From Dentipellis sp. KUC8613 (Eukaryota > Basidiomycota > Agaricomycetes > Russulales > Hericiaceae), in assembly GCA_002286715.1 (NCBI GenBank), contig NSJX01000024.1, forward strand, positions 326,671-390,670: a stretch of DNA of 64,000 bases, read 5' to 3'. Below the pieces are notes generated by a model. That model did no database searches. It saw only the letters and a list, made by a program, of their open reading frames with translations, and was not told the DNA's origin. This document shows, piece after piece, positions 12,168 to 22,784 of this stretch. A program made the position numbers and the translations under genes. Every line of letters starts with the position of its first letter. Within the stretch, counting starts at the first letter, position 1.

Positions 12168-13020
12168 GGTAGAAGATGAGGGGTACTGGCACGCGTTCAC
12201 CTCGACGGCCAGAGGATGCTTTTATACTTGTCGCCATGTATTGAGGTGATCTCCGTCGAAGAGCGACCTGCGCGCCTCAAAATCGTGATATATGAGTCCA
12301 ATTTGTACGTGAGCCACTATAGACGCGGTCGCACAGCATTACTTACATGTCGAGTGAAGGTGCAGGAGGAAGTGTCGATAGTTGGAGTCTTGAACAAAAA
12401 GATGGGACTGCGAGTAGGAGACATTGGTAATGGGTCAGCTCTATGGTCGGATCGTGCGCTCAGACTCAGACGAGCGATGGTCCCGTCGGGGGTATTGAGC
12501 ACCTGCAGGGTCAAAGGAAGTATGCTTGTGTGAACAGCGGGAGTGTAACGGAAGGAGATGGTGCCGATGGTCCTTGTTCGCGGCAAAAACACCCTTGCCG
12601 GCGGCAGTTGCTCCACAATGGCCTGCGGAATGATGCATTGTAAATTGACGGGTCCCATATGTGATAGAATTAACCTCGAGAAGTTGCACAGGGTTGTGCA
12701 AACGTGCACCTCACTTCTGACAAGCGGGCTCCAAGCAAGCTCGTCTAACTCTCACGGTCACATCGACGTACTTGTTCAGCTCTGCCAGGACCTTCGATCA
12801 TCGGAAAGTTGCTTCATTTGGAATTCACACTGCCTAGTGAGGTGGTGGATCACCTCCGATCCTACATGGGCGGCCTTGGACGGATGAGAGCGGTCTTCGA
12901 GAGAAACTGGACGCGCACCTGGACAAGAACCTCAGATTGCCACTGCACGCCGGAACGCGAGCGAAGGAAAGCGGGAGGACCGCCTTCGAGAGCTACTATA
13001 CCAAACGGCAGGCAAGCCCT
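12168..13020. other. Spacer upstream of carboxypeptidase
   Basis: The left edge carries the carboxypeptidase promoter. The rest holds overlapping ORFs on both strands (for example minus 12317-12709) with no recognisable motif and no clear splice links. I cannot assign a gene here. Confidence 0.4.
12218..12227 (-). promoter_or_regulatory. TATA box of serine carboxypeptidase
   Basis: Read on the minus strand this is GTATAAAAGC, about 50 bases before the ATG at 12167. It is a strong TATA match, consistent with a regulated secreted-protease gene. Confidence 0.6.
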
Positions 13021-13818
13021 TCAATATATGCCGGGAATAAGCGCATACGGCACCCTCCTCGCCCACCGCTCCCACTCCTGCCCAAACTCCCGCCTCAGCA
13101 CCGCGTCCTCCACGGGAACACGCGCAACTACCATCCTCACCATCATGCCCATGCCCAGCACCAGCGTTGCCCCCAGCGCTGCACCCGCACGCGTCGCGAG
13201 CCAACCGCCGTCGTGCAGCAACGAGCCAGGACCAAATGTGCATGTGCCTACGCCCGCGAGAGTAAGAATCGCGCCGAGGTAGCCTGGGTGGCGCACGTGC
13301 GCATACGGGCCGGATGTGACGAGGTGGTGGGCGTCGCGGATGGAAAGTCGGAAAGTGTAGAGTGTGCCGAGGTAACAATAGGATGCGTAGCGCAGGACGC
13401 TGCCGAGCGTGAGAAGGGTGAAACCTGCGAGCCAGGAGGGTGGAAGATGCGGGCTGGCACTGGTGGGAGACACGGTCAGGGTGCGCAGGACGCTGTTGGA
13501 GAGGGGGTGGGAGGGAAAAGTGTGGGCAAGGACGACGGCACTCTCGGCCATGTTGTTGAGTAAATAAAAGCGCTGCGGAGTGTCCGTGTCAGAAGGACTG
13601 CGTTCGAGTAGAGGGTTGAACGCACGTACTATCACGCACATTCCTACAATTAACCAAGGCGAGCCTCGCTTGAGGACATCCCCCTTGTACCTTTTTGTTT
13701 CTTCCTTAGAAGGTGCAGGATTTGGCGGCGTTGAAGACACATAGAATGCAAAGCTTCCGCTGAGGAGGAAAGGGAGCTTTATCAGCGGGTAGACGGACAC
13801 CAGAGCGGAGAGGGACAT
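13021..13818 (-). CDS. Isoprenylcysteine carboxyl methyltransferase-like (ICMT/STE14 family)
   Basis: This multi-pass membrane enzyme belongs to the family that methyl-esterifies the C-terminal prenylated cysteine of CAAX proteins with S-adenosylmethionine, at the ER. Reading from ATG 13818 gives 265 residues without a stop. Family landmarks sit in the C-terminal half: SGPYAHVRHPGYLG (cofactor-binding His-Pro-Gly-Tyr) and the ending RVPYALIPGIY after REFGQEWERWA. A 57-base in-frame segment, 13573-13629, starts GTACGT and ends CCGCAG. It is probably a spliced intron, which would shorten the protein to 246 residues. The N-terminal region holds further hydrophobic helices. Small fungal members often occur in several copies per genome, so this need not be the sole Ste14 that modifies mating pheromone. 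Confidence 0.85.
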   Translation of the reverse strand: MSLSALVSVYPLIKLPFLLSGSFAFYVSSTPPNPAPSKEETKRYKGDVLKRGSPWLIVGMCVIVRAFNPLLERSPSDTDTPQRFYLLNNMAESAVVLAHTFPSHPLSNSVLRTLTVSPTSASPHLPPSWLAGFTLLTLGSVLRYASYCYLGTLYTFRLSIRDAHHLVTSGPYAHVRHPGYLGAILTLAGVGTCTFGPGSLLHDGGWLATRAGAALGATLVLGMGMMVRMVVARVPVEDAVLRREFGQEWERWARRVPYALIPGIY

Positions 13819-16242
13819 GACAGCGACAGTCTTGTCCCCATACTCCCTGTTGACCTTATAGAAATGTCAGCAGTATGTTTGAAGCAAAAGGAAAGAAAGA
13901 TCCGGTTGGTGTTCGTGAAGTCACGCGTTCCGGCATGTCGAGTATGACACAAAACATGTACTCAGGAAGTCGGATCGCTGTCTCCCTTCGGCAGATCATA
14001 CCGCTCCAGGCAATGCGAGTCCCAGCGTGGGAGCGAGCTGTAGCAGGCCCCGGAGACCGAGAGCCCATTGACACGAGCGCCACGAGCGGGCTAAAGTGGC
14101 ACTGGTGACATTTACCCTAGTGGCGCCGGAATAGATGGTGTCCGATTGAACATATCTCCACGCTAGTGACAAGTACTGCCACTGGCCAGGTGGATTCCGT
14201 TCTGCTCAAACCACCTAAAGGAAAGAATTTTCCCATTGACGAGCACCACACGCGACGCCCCGGTGTAAAATGCCCCGCCGGTGCATACAGATACGGGAAC
14301 AAATCCGCATACAGTGCGTCCATCGTCAACAGGCACTTCTGCAACCGTCCCACCACGCCAAGACGAGTCAGAATGAATTCATCTGAGATGTGATAAGAGA
14401 ACGTACCAGCCTCTCCAACCTCTTTCCTTCTCGCAAACCAGCACGATCCACGTGTGTACAAGCCCAAGAAAAAGCGCTCAGCTCTGATTTCAAAGTGCGT
14501 GAAAACAGTAAAATCGTAGCGCTCGTCGGTGGACGCCCTCCTCGAGGAACATTACCCAGACACCCAGCACTTGCCCATCTAGCAGGTCAACTTCAGAGGC
14601 TGGTTCCGAGGATAGCGTGTTGTCACGTTCTGGGAGCGCGCTTGGATGATTGCAATTGAGCGACGTTCCACTGCCTGCTGTTCACGAGGCGTATCTTGGC
14701 TGGCCCGATGGCTAGTAGGAGTCTACTACTTCTTAGTATATGCGCTGGTATAAATAAATCGAAGAAGACATAGGAAAGAGAAAGGAGTGCAGGCAAGTGC
14801 TTGAGTCGTGGTATTCTATGCAGGGGGGTGAGTCACCGTGCGGAGCAAGTGAAATTCAAATTCCACGCGCGACGCGCGACGCGTCTCATTCGCGATCGCC
14901 GACCATGGGCCATGGCCACCTTTTTCATGGGCCATGGCCAGCCTGCAGCACGATATGTGGTTCAACCGCAAGAATTGTATAAAGCCAACGTTCCGAAGGC
15001 CCTACAAAATATAATACAAATACCAAGACGCTGACAGCCACGAGTCACATGTACACACGGCACATATGGATCTATACGACCCCACAGGCGCCAACTTGAA
15101 TACGCGAACACTCCCACACATACGACACCAATTGAACATCAACCACCACCAGAAACCCTCAAAAATTACCCCAAGCACACAAAATGAGCCCTAACAAACA
15201 TTAATGTAGAAGTAACGCAGACACGATCTCAGTCTAACGCACACAGTACCATACCATGCAAATGACAGTACCGCGGACAGAATTCGAAGAACAATTGAAC
15301 ACAACACAAAACACAAAACACAATTGCAACACAACATATACAGGATACGACCACCCCGGCCCAAACCCACGCCAGAAGTCTGCAAATGCGTGTATGTATG
15401 CAGAATCTAGGAGTCGAGTCCAGATGCCATGCAATGCGAGCGTAAACCAGCGCCCACTCTGCCTCGTACGTCTACCAACTACCACTCCTGCACCAGCTGC
15501 ACCGATCGCGACTCGGGCAGCATCGACCCAGCACCAGGCTGGGTCAGGTATCCAACGCCATCACCAACACAACTACTACAGACAATTCCCACTACCATTA
15601 CCACCCTCTACCCCTCCGTACGCCATCGACTCGCGCTCCAGAACGCGCCGCCGTCCCGTGGCCTCACCGGTCCCTCGCAATATATAGTTTAGTCAGATTT
15701 GAGTGTCGTGTCGCATCGCATCACACCACCGTGAATCGTCGAGCCGCGTGTATATGGCGACGAGTCCACGGTGCCGGCGCCAGTGCAGGCGCAGCGTCTG
15801 TGTCCGGGCAGAATCACGAAGGAGTGCGGATCTCGGTGGGTGAGTCGGAGTATCGTAGGTCGTGGGTGGTGGATCGTGGGGGGCAAGTGCGGCACGAGGA
15901 GAAGAAGGATGAAGGGGGGCGCCGGATGTAAGATGTGACGGATGCTGAACGCTACGACAGAGACATGGTGTCACGGGGGGGACGGACGGTGTACGGGACG
16001 AGACGGCTGATCCTGGGGGTGAAAATACGGTTCTATGTCGCCGGGGTGCCAGCCGCCAACGCAACGGTTCGGATCCACATGGCGCACTCGGGAGGGTGCA
16101 GACGCAGACGCAGCTGGTCACAACAGACGCCCCCTCGGCGCAACGGGCCCCGGCAGCGCGGTCTCGTCCGCCCGCTGCGTCCGCGACATGCCGTCCTGCG
16201 CCTCCCACCGGCGGGCCGCAGCCATAACAGCGGAGGCGCGCC
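13819..16242. other. Long spacer between ICMT-like gene and PBS2
   Basis: 2.4 kb with no assignable gene. The minus strand around 14160-14400 has a codon-like stretch (VVLVNGKILSFRWFEQNGIH) but no start, partner exon or family match. A TATA-like ggtataaataaatc sits near 14750 without a convincing downstream ORF. From 15180 to 15345 the plus strand is rich in A and C (repeated acaaaacac). From 15700 to 16240 the sequence is GC-rich and forms long chance ORFs on both strands next to PBS2. Confidence 0.4.
14904..14940. repeat. Two direct copies of a palindromic 15-mer
   Basis: The string catgggccatggcca occurs at 14904-14918 and again at 14926-14940, separated by seven bases. Each copy contains the perfect palindrome ggccatggcc. 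Just upstream, near 14869-14884, is a run of cgcgcgac repeats. Function unknown; it could be a dyad binding site or a hairpin. Confidence 0.7.
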
Positions 16243-18306
16243 TCAGTGTGAGGCATGCCCGTTCGTGTCCCCGGACGCGGCGGCATGCTCCCTTTGCTGA
16301 GCTAGGTCGGACTCGCGCCACGCGAGCGCATGGGCGACCCAACCGCGCATGTCGACCTCTCGCTGCGCGTCGTTGACCAGGAACGGGTGGTCCTGCAAAA
16401 ATAGAAAGAAGGATGGACGTGAGTGTCCATCGGGGGGCATGTGAAGTGGTACGCACGAGCAGCTCCTTGTAGCTCCATCGTTCTTCTGGCCTCTTCACCA
16501 GACAGCCTGCGACCCACTCCCTCGCTTCTGAAGAGTACCCGGGCCGTCCGTCTTCACCCACTTCCGGCAGTTCTGGCGGATCACCGTGCACGATCGCGGT
16601 CAACTGCGCAAAGACGTTCGAGTATGTCTCTGGTGGATAAGGGTACCGGCCCAGGGCAATCTCAAGGGTCGCGAGACCAAGCGACCACACATCCGACGAT
16701 ACTGTGTAGGTGGTGAGGCTGTTTTGCGATTCGCCCTTGATACGTTCCGGTGCCATGTACGACTGGCACCCGATGTTGGTCTTGGCTAGTGACTTTTCGA
16801 GCTGTCCTGACACCCCAAAGTCACAGAGCTTGATCTCGCCCTTTCTATTGACGAGCACGTTTGTCGGCTTCACATCTGAGCCGGTGGTATGAGCGGGCCG
16901 GCTACCGATCACGACAAAAAGTACGAGCGGGACGCACCTCGGTGTATGATCTGCAACTCGTCCTTCAGGAACTTGAGTCCTCGGACCATGCTGCCGACTA
17001 TCCGTGCCAGAACATGCTCCGGCACTCCCGCCCCATACAGTTTGTCCAAGCTCCCGGCATCCATGTACTCCATGCAGTAGTAGACACACGACTCGATGAA
17101 GAAAGCGCCATAGAACTCGACGATTGACGGGTGCGATGCACGATGGAGGATGTCGAGTTCCATGATGATTGCATTGAGCTTTGTCTCATCAAGCTCGAGG
17201 CGGATTTCCTAGGATTACCACAAAACAAGGTAAACAAAGGACAGGAGTAGTGATAAGAGACGGCGCACCTTCATTGCCATTGCGACATTGGTAGGCTTAT
17301 GAAGTACCTTCTTGACAGTCCCATAAGCGCCTCGGCCTAGCTCGTCCTCGAGCTGTAGCTGATTCATGTTGATGGCAAATGAAGAACCATTCGAGAAATC
17401 GACGCCAGAAGCATGTAGCACTGCCTTCCCACTGAAGTTGAGAGCGCCAGAAGGGTCACTGTAACGTCATGAAGCATTAGTCACAGTCGAAGAAAGGGGT
17501 GTAGGAGGCAGCGTAGGAAATGAAGTAAAATTGATATGCTCGGATTGGGGGACGGACAAAGGCGACGTGTAATAAGCCCGCAACGCATGATGAAAAGATG
17601 CATGATGCAATAGATCGGATATAGAACGAAGACGAAGAGCTTCCGATGGTCGTCGACGCGGCGTGAAGAATTCGAATAGCCGAGAAGGTCATGGAAGAAA
17701 GGATGCGCCAAGGAATGAAAGGGTAGAGAGGGAGATGGACGTACACAATCTTGCTGAAGTTGGAGAAGGGGGTCCCCATGGCCGATGGACGACGTGGTGG
17801 CCACTCGCCACGACGAGGGTCTGCAATGTCTTCCTGGTTGAGACTTGGTGCGCCTGCGCCCAAGCCGGCGCCGCTAGGGCCTGCTGAGCCACTCGTGATA
17901 TCGCTAAGCTTGAAGCCAGGCTTGTTGCGGCGGGCTGCACCCATACCACGGAGAGCAGGCGGACCATTGGGAAAGGGGGGAGGACGGGGGTTGGGGCCGG
18001 GACCGGGACTGTTGAGAGACGAGCGCTTAAGGGCTGCTGCGGTGGACTCGACCTGTGCTTGTGAGTTGGACTGAGATGCACGGGTCGCTATCTGTAAAGA
18101 GAGGTTGTGAACAAAGGAACAAGAACGGGGAGACAAGGACGTACGGCGGCCATCTTTGCCTGGAGAGAGGGAGGGATAGGTGTCGAGCCGGCTCCTCTGT
18201 TGGCGAGAAGGCTGGTTACGGAGCGCGAAGACGCAGATGAGGAGGGGGTCATCGCAGGAGTGCGAGGAGGGAAGGGGCGGGAGGGCGACGCGTCGGAGGA
18301 GGCCAT
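16243..18306 (-). CDS. PBS2: MAP kinase kinase of the HOG osmostress pathway (Pbs2/Wis1 type)
   Basis: This dual-specificity kinase would activate the Hog1-type MAPK. Six exons give 512 residues: 18306-18145, 18091-17745, 17458-17269, 17208-16938, 16875-16457 and 16392-16243. The start at 18306 (MASSDASPSRPF) is the first ATG in frame. Residues 1-170 are Ser/Pro-rich and probably disordered docking sequence. The kinase domain shows the Gly loop LGRGAYGTV, the ATP Lys near 233 (AMAMK), the catalytic loop HRDVKPTN and DFGVSG. The activation loop is SLAKTNIGCQSYMAPERI, with phospho-acceptors Ser near 352 and Thr near 356. KTNIGCQSYMAPERI is diagnostic of the Pbs2/Wis1 branch rather than the mating or cell-wall MAPKKs. 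The 286-base second intron is long for this locus. It is divergent from the BAG gene with a 122-base spacer. Confidence 0.95.
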
Positions 18307-18428
18307 GGGAGAGGAGGAGGGCTCGGGGATGGGGGGAGGGAACAAGTCGGACAGGCTCTTGTAAATCTAATGACTTCATTCTTCCAAGGCCCCCGAAACT
18401 CCCTCCCGCCGCGGTGTCCCGGGGACGC
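18307..18428. promoter_or_regulatory. Compact divergent promoter between PBS2 and BAG gene
   Basis: Only 122 bases separate the two start codons (18306 minus, 18429 plus), so both 5' UTRs and core promoters must sit here or overlap the coding regions. No TATA box is visible. If the BAG start lies further upstream, the shared region is shorter still. Confidence 0.5.
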
Positions 18429-19836
18429 ATGGCGGGGCAGACGCGGAGGCCACTCATCCACTGGCAAGCCACCGTCTGCTCGACCGTCCACGCAAAGCTG
18501 GCGCTCTCATCTCTCTCCGTCTGCCACTACCCGGCCCTCCCTCCCGCCATCGCTGACCTTGTCGCGAACCCCCCGCCCCAGCTCGCCCCCATCTTCGAGC
18601 TCCTTGCACCCTACGCGTGCCAGCTCACCTATTTCGCGACCTCCCTCCTCGCCCTCATCATTCTTCGCACTACCTACTCCCGCGTCCGCGCCTTCTTCAG
18701 GCCCGAAGACGCCCCGGACGGCATGTCTCTCACCGTCAAGTGGGGCAAAGAACGGTCAGTCATGATTGCTCGCTGTTCCGTGCACCGCCTGACGCGCCTC
18801 GTTCCCTCCTCATCGCGCACGCACACACATATCCTATCCGCTTGCTGCTATCCATCGCCATCCGCCAATCGTCCACGACGCTCACATCTTGGGCTGTCCC
18901 CGTGCCTGCCCTGCTCCACACCTGTCTTCTCCTTTCCCTCACGCCCCGTCTATCTTTGCCCGACACTACGCACTCCACCCCACGCGTCTCTTCCGTCATC
19001 TCCTACGCAACCTGAAGCCTGCGTGTCCCCCTCCCCGACCCGTCGTCTCCACTCTCCGCCTTCCGTGCCGCGCTTGCGGACCTTACTCGCCTGCCGCCCG
19101 ATGCCTTCAAGCTGATCCACTCGGGCGCGGTCATGACCGATGACAAGGCACCCAGTGAGTCTATCACTATTTCTGCTTCTCCGGAACCACGTTCCCGCAT
19201 GTCACCCAACTACAATAGAGGAGCTGTGTGTGCCTCCGTCCAGCAGGTGATGCATCATTTGCTCGCCTTACGGCACGTTCAGGCTGCTGCTCATTTCCGT
19301 ACATTGTGCCTCGGGGCCGCTGTGCAAACCCATCCAAAAATTTCCTGATACTCGCCCCATCTCAATCGATATACGCTTCCACATCCTCACATATACTGAC
19401 ACCCTGCCCAGTATCCGCCTACAACCTCCGCCCCAACACGACCGTCCTCCTCCTCGAGTCCCAAAAACCGCTGCCCAGCCACCCAGTCACCTCCAAACCC
19501 GCCGCGCCCAAATCCGACGAGGCCGCCGTCGAGCGCATCCGCGCAGAGATGGAGACCGTGAGCCGCGGGCTCGAGACGGACGTCGACAAGTTCCTCAGCG
19601 CGCTCCCCGCGCGGCCCGCAGACAGCCCGGACCAGGTGCAGGAGCACGCGCGCCTCGGCGAGCTGCTGCTGCAGTCGCTCCTCCGCCTCGACGCGCTCAA
19701 CCTCGAGGGCAGCTGGGAGGAGGCGCGCCGCGAGCGCAAGGGCGCCGTGCGCCGTGTGCAGGGCCTGCTCGACCGCCTCGACGCTGGCTGGCGTGCGCGG
19801 CCGGCCGCGACGGCGACGCAGGGGAATGTGCACTAG
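18429..19836 (+). CDS. Membrane-anchored UBL-BAG domain Hsp70 co-chaperone
   Basis: BAG proteins bind the Hsp70 ATPase domain and act as nucleotide-exchange factors. Three exons (18429-18754, 19018-19154, 19412-19836) give 295 residues in phase. A hydrophobic helix near residues 60-80 (YFATSLLALIILRTTY) precedes a ubiquitin-like fold, with MSLTVKWGKER in exon 1 and LPPDAFKLIHSGAVMTDDKA in exon 2. The BAG helices cover about residues 180-285, from IRAEMETVSRGLETDVDKF to VQGLLDRLDAGW. The first intron (263 bases, AAG acceptor) is inferred from UBL continuity. An N-terminal helix plus BAG resembles yeast Snl1, while the UBL-BAG order resembles BAG1. A likely location is the ER or nuclear membrane with the BAG domain in the cytosol. 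The start codon is moderately certain. Confidence 0.82.
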
Positions 19837-20070
19837 CCCGGCGAGCGGGCGAGTAGAGCAGCAGCAGTACTAGTATATCCATAGAACACATATTATTTAT
19901 TCCATCTCATTATGGCGTTCATCATACGATATGAGGACACTTTCATCGCGCATGGACAGGAAATAGTAATGTGCATTCCTCATTAGGCGGTATAACCAAT
20001 ATCTGCGCGATATATCTCTCTACTGTACCAAAGCACTGTGTTCGCCCGCGGCCGACGTCCGACTCGAGCT

Positions 20071-22784
20071 CTATGGGTTTGCATGCGCCGCCGTCGCCCC
20101 CGGCGCCGCGGCACCCGTAGCTGGCGCCGTCCACACCTGGGGGTCGTACGGCGCATCGTCCCTGTACCCCGCCCCCGCCTGCGCGTGCGCGTGCGGCGCC
20201 TCCTCGACGACGACCTCGTCCATCTGCCACACCTCTTCGCCCCCGTCCGCGTGCAGCTGGTTAATCTGGCGGTACGCCGCCTTGCGCTTCCTGCGGTTGT
20301 GCCAGAGCCTGCGTCCCCGAAAGTCAGCGTCCATCGTGGTGACGAAGAACAAAGAAAGGGCGAAGGGAAAACAACGCACAGTCCACCCGTCAGCGCCGCA
20401 ATCAGCGCCGCCGCGCCCACCGTGCCCCCAATAATCGGGCCCTTCTCCCTGGACAGGAACCCGCCGACCTTCGCCGCGCCCTGCGGGTCGGGGTCCTCGA
20501 ACACGAGGTTGCGCCCGGGCAGCTCGCTCTGGCTCGGCGGCGCGTGCGGGTCGTAGCAGTACTGCTTGAAGCACTGCGCGCAGAAGTCGGACCGCGCGGG
20601 CGCGGGCGAGAGCTTGTAACGCGCGCGGTCGACCGCGCCGCACTGCAGGCACTTGCCCCAGTTCGCGTCCGCGCTGTTCGAGTTGGGCGTGAAGCCCGCG
20701 AGCGTGTTGTTGTGCACCTGGTCGATGAAGAGGCGCGTGTGCTTGAGCGTGTAGGAGAGCTTAAAGGTGTCCGTGCTGTGTGCGCGTTGGTGTCGGTGGT
20801 GTGTCTGGAGAAGCAGATGGGGGAAAGGCTTACTTGGTCACGGGCGCGTCGCCGTTGTAGGGCGGCGAGTTCGGGAGGTAGAGCACGAGCGGCCACTCGG
20901 GCGGCGTCTGCGTCGGGTCGCAGCCGAAGAACGTGGGGCGGCGGTTGACGCCCGTAGACACGAAGTCGGCAGTCGAGTTCGGGATGGGCGGGAACTGCTG
21001 GTGCGACGACTGCAGGAAGCTCGACAGGCGCTGCGAGGTCGCGATGAAAGACGTGCCGCTGCGCCACGCATCGATCCGTTAGCCAGGCAAACATAGATGG
21101 AAGGAAAGAGAGGAGCGCACTTCGGCCAGGTGTTGGTCGGGTCGTCGAAGCTCGAGTCGACGGCGACGATTAAGTCCATCCCGCGCGCCTTGACGAACAT
21201 GGGCCCGATCGGAATGTTCTCCAGGTTGGAACCGCCGTCGATAAGCTCAAGGCGGTCGGAGAATGAGTCCTCGAAAGTCGAGGAAGCAAGACCTTGGAAA
21301 GGCTGTATCCACGCGTCCTGTAAGAGACTAAGAAAAGCAGGAGGGCCGGGAGAAGACGCACGTTCGGCCAGCTGGAAACATCGTCTGAAATGTTCCGCAC
21401 TTGCTGCACTTGCTGACCGAGGGCAAACAGCAAGCCCTGAGACGAGCTCCCGTCCAGCCCATCGAGCGTGTTGTGTGCCGTGTCGAACATTTGCTGAGTG
21501 AAGGGACCCAGAGTCAGTCTCAGGAGAATCAGCACGTAGAGTCATGCGCACATTGAACAGACTCGCGCTGGTGCCCATCACGAAGCACGCCTGGTCGAAG
21601 CGCGTGACGCACGCAGAGTCATTATCCGGCTTGCCCTCCTTGAGATTGGTGCCCGCATAGCTCAGGTTAACCATCGCCGACAAATCGGGATCCCACGAGC
21701 CAAACTCCAGCGGCGTGACCTTCTCAATGATCAGCATTGCATGCATCCGCGAGAGGGTGCGGAGCGCACCTCATATACGATCGGCTTGAGGTCGAGCGTC
21801 GTGGTCGCGTTGGAGTTGACGGGCCGCGAGTCGATCGTGACGATGGGGAAGGGCGGGATATGCTGCTGCCATGTGGGCTGCGTGATGATGCGCGACCACA
21901 GCTGGCCCGCACCGTGCCCGGTGTCGTTCGTGAAGAAGTTGTCGCGCGTCGTGCCGTTCAGGAAGTGGTAGGCAATCATGCGCGCCCATGTGTCCGTCAG
22001 ACTTGTATCTCTGGAACAGTCCGTCAGGATCACCGACCGACAAACACCACTTCATAAGAATAGACTGACAAGCCGACCTTGCCCTTCGCCACGACGCTCT
22101 GGATCAGACTCCCGTACCATGCAGAGTTCTCGTCATTGAAAATATTTGGACCATCTGGCGTTGCGAGCGCCAAGTCCAGCATCCACCCCGATAGGCCATT
22201 CCCACCAAACACCATATCCTCGACCTTCGGCCAGTCGTTCATGTACAGCGACCCAGTCAGCCATGACCCACCTGCACATGGACCAGAATCCGTCCTCGTC
22301 AAGCAACCCGAAAGGCATAATAATATCATTACACTGCACACGCACCAGACAGCCCCGACCAATACGATGCGACCTGCAACAGCCCACCCGTTCCCGCCGC
22401 CTTCGCCGAGTCGTTCCGCGCATCAATGGCAGACATCACCCCCGCGCCATACTGCGCCGCACGGTACCCGCCACCGCTCACAGAGATAGAGATCTTCGGC
22501 CAGTTGTTCTCGAACGCAGACAGGTTGTACCCGATCCCGGACCCGTCGCCCAGCCATGTTTTCCAGTTGTCCGGGAGCACGCTCTGTTGCCGCGTGGAGA
22601 CGTACGCGGCCTCGCGCGCGTGCAGGCTCTGGTTTTGCGGTGAGAAGGTGCGCACGAGCGGCGCGGTGGAGACGTCGGGGCAGGCGCCATTTATCGAGGG
22701 CGCGTAGTCGAGGATACCGTCGGCCGTGCTACCCGCGACGAGTGCCGCGACGGCCAGGAAGGATGACCTGGAGAGGGGCAGCAT
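20071..22784 (-). CDS. PLB: Lysophospholipase / phospholipase B with C-terminal membrane anchor
   Basis: This secretory-pathway enzyme would hydrolyse acyl chains from phospholipids and lysophospholipids. Nine exons give 745 residues in phase: 22784-22346, 22271-22070, 22010-21770, 21719-21552, 21493-21362, 21317-21121, 21058-20834, 20775-20380 and 20308-20071. It opens with a signal peptide (MLPLSRSSFLAVAALVAGS). The cPLA2-type catalytic core shows SGGGYRA, the nucleophile motif GLSGGSW (Ser near 146) and LIDGGSNLENIP carrying the catalytic Asp. Many NxS/T sites occur. Past the usual Cys-rich end (CLQCGAVDRARY, CAQCFKQYCYDP) lies a hydrophobic helix (GTVGAAALIAALTGGLLW), then a basic RRKRKAAYR stop-transfer and about 70 tail residues. 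This predicts a type I membrane protein rather than a GPI form. Confidence 0.92.

Noticed and set aside
15693..16286. 197-codon minus-strand ORF next to the PBS2 stop
   Set aside because: GC-rich low-complexity sequence overlapping the PBS2 end in another frame; no domain, no splice partner.
17477..18472. 331-codon minus-strand ORF running across PBS2 exon 2 and intron 2
   Set aside because: Its C-terminal third is PBS2 intron sequence and its N-terminal part lies upstream of the real start in another reading context; the kinase exons splice out of it cleanly.
20402..21094. 230-codon minus-strand ORF overlapping phospholipase B
   Set aside because: Out-of-frame shadow of GC-rich PLB exons; Arg/Thr/Ser-rich with no motif, while the PLB frame matches the family throughout.
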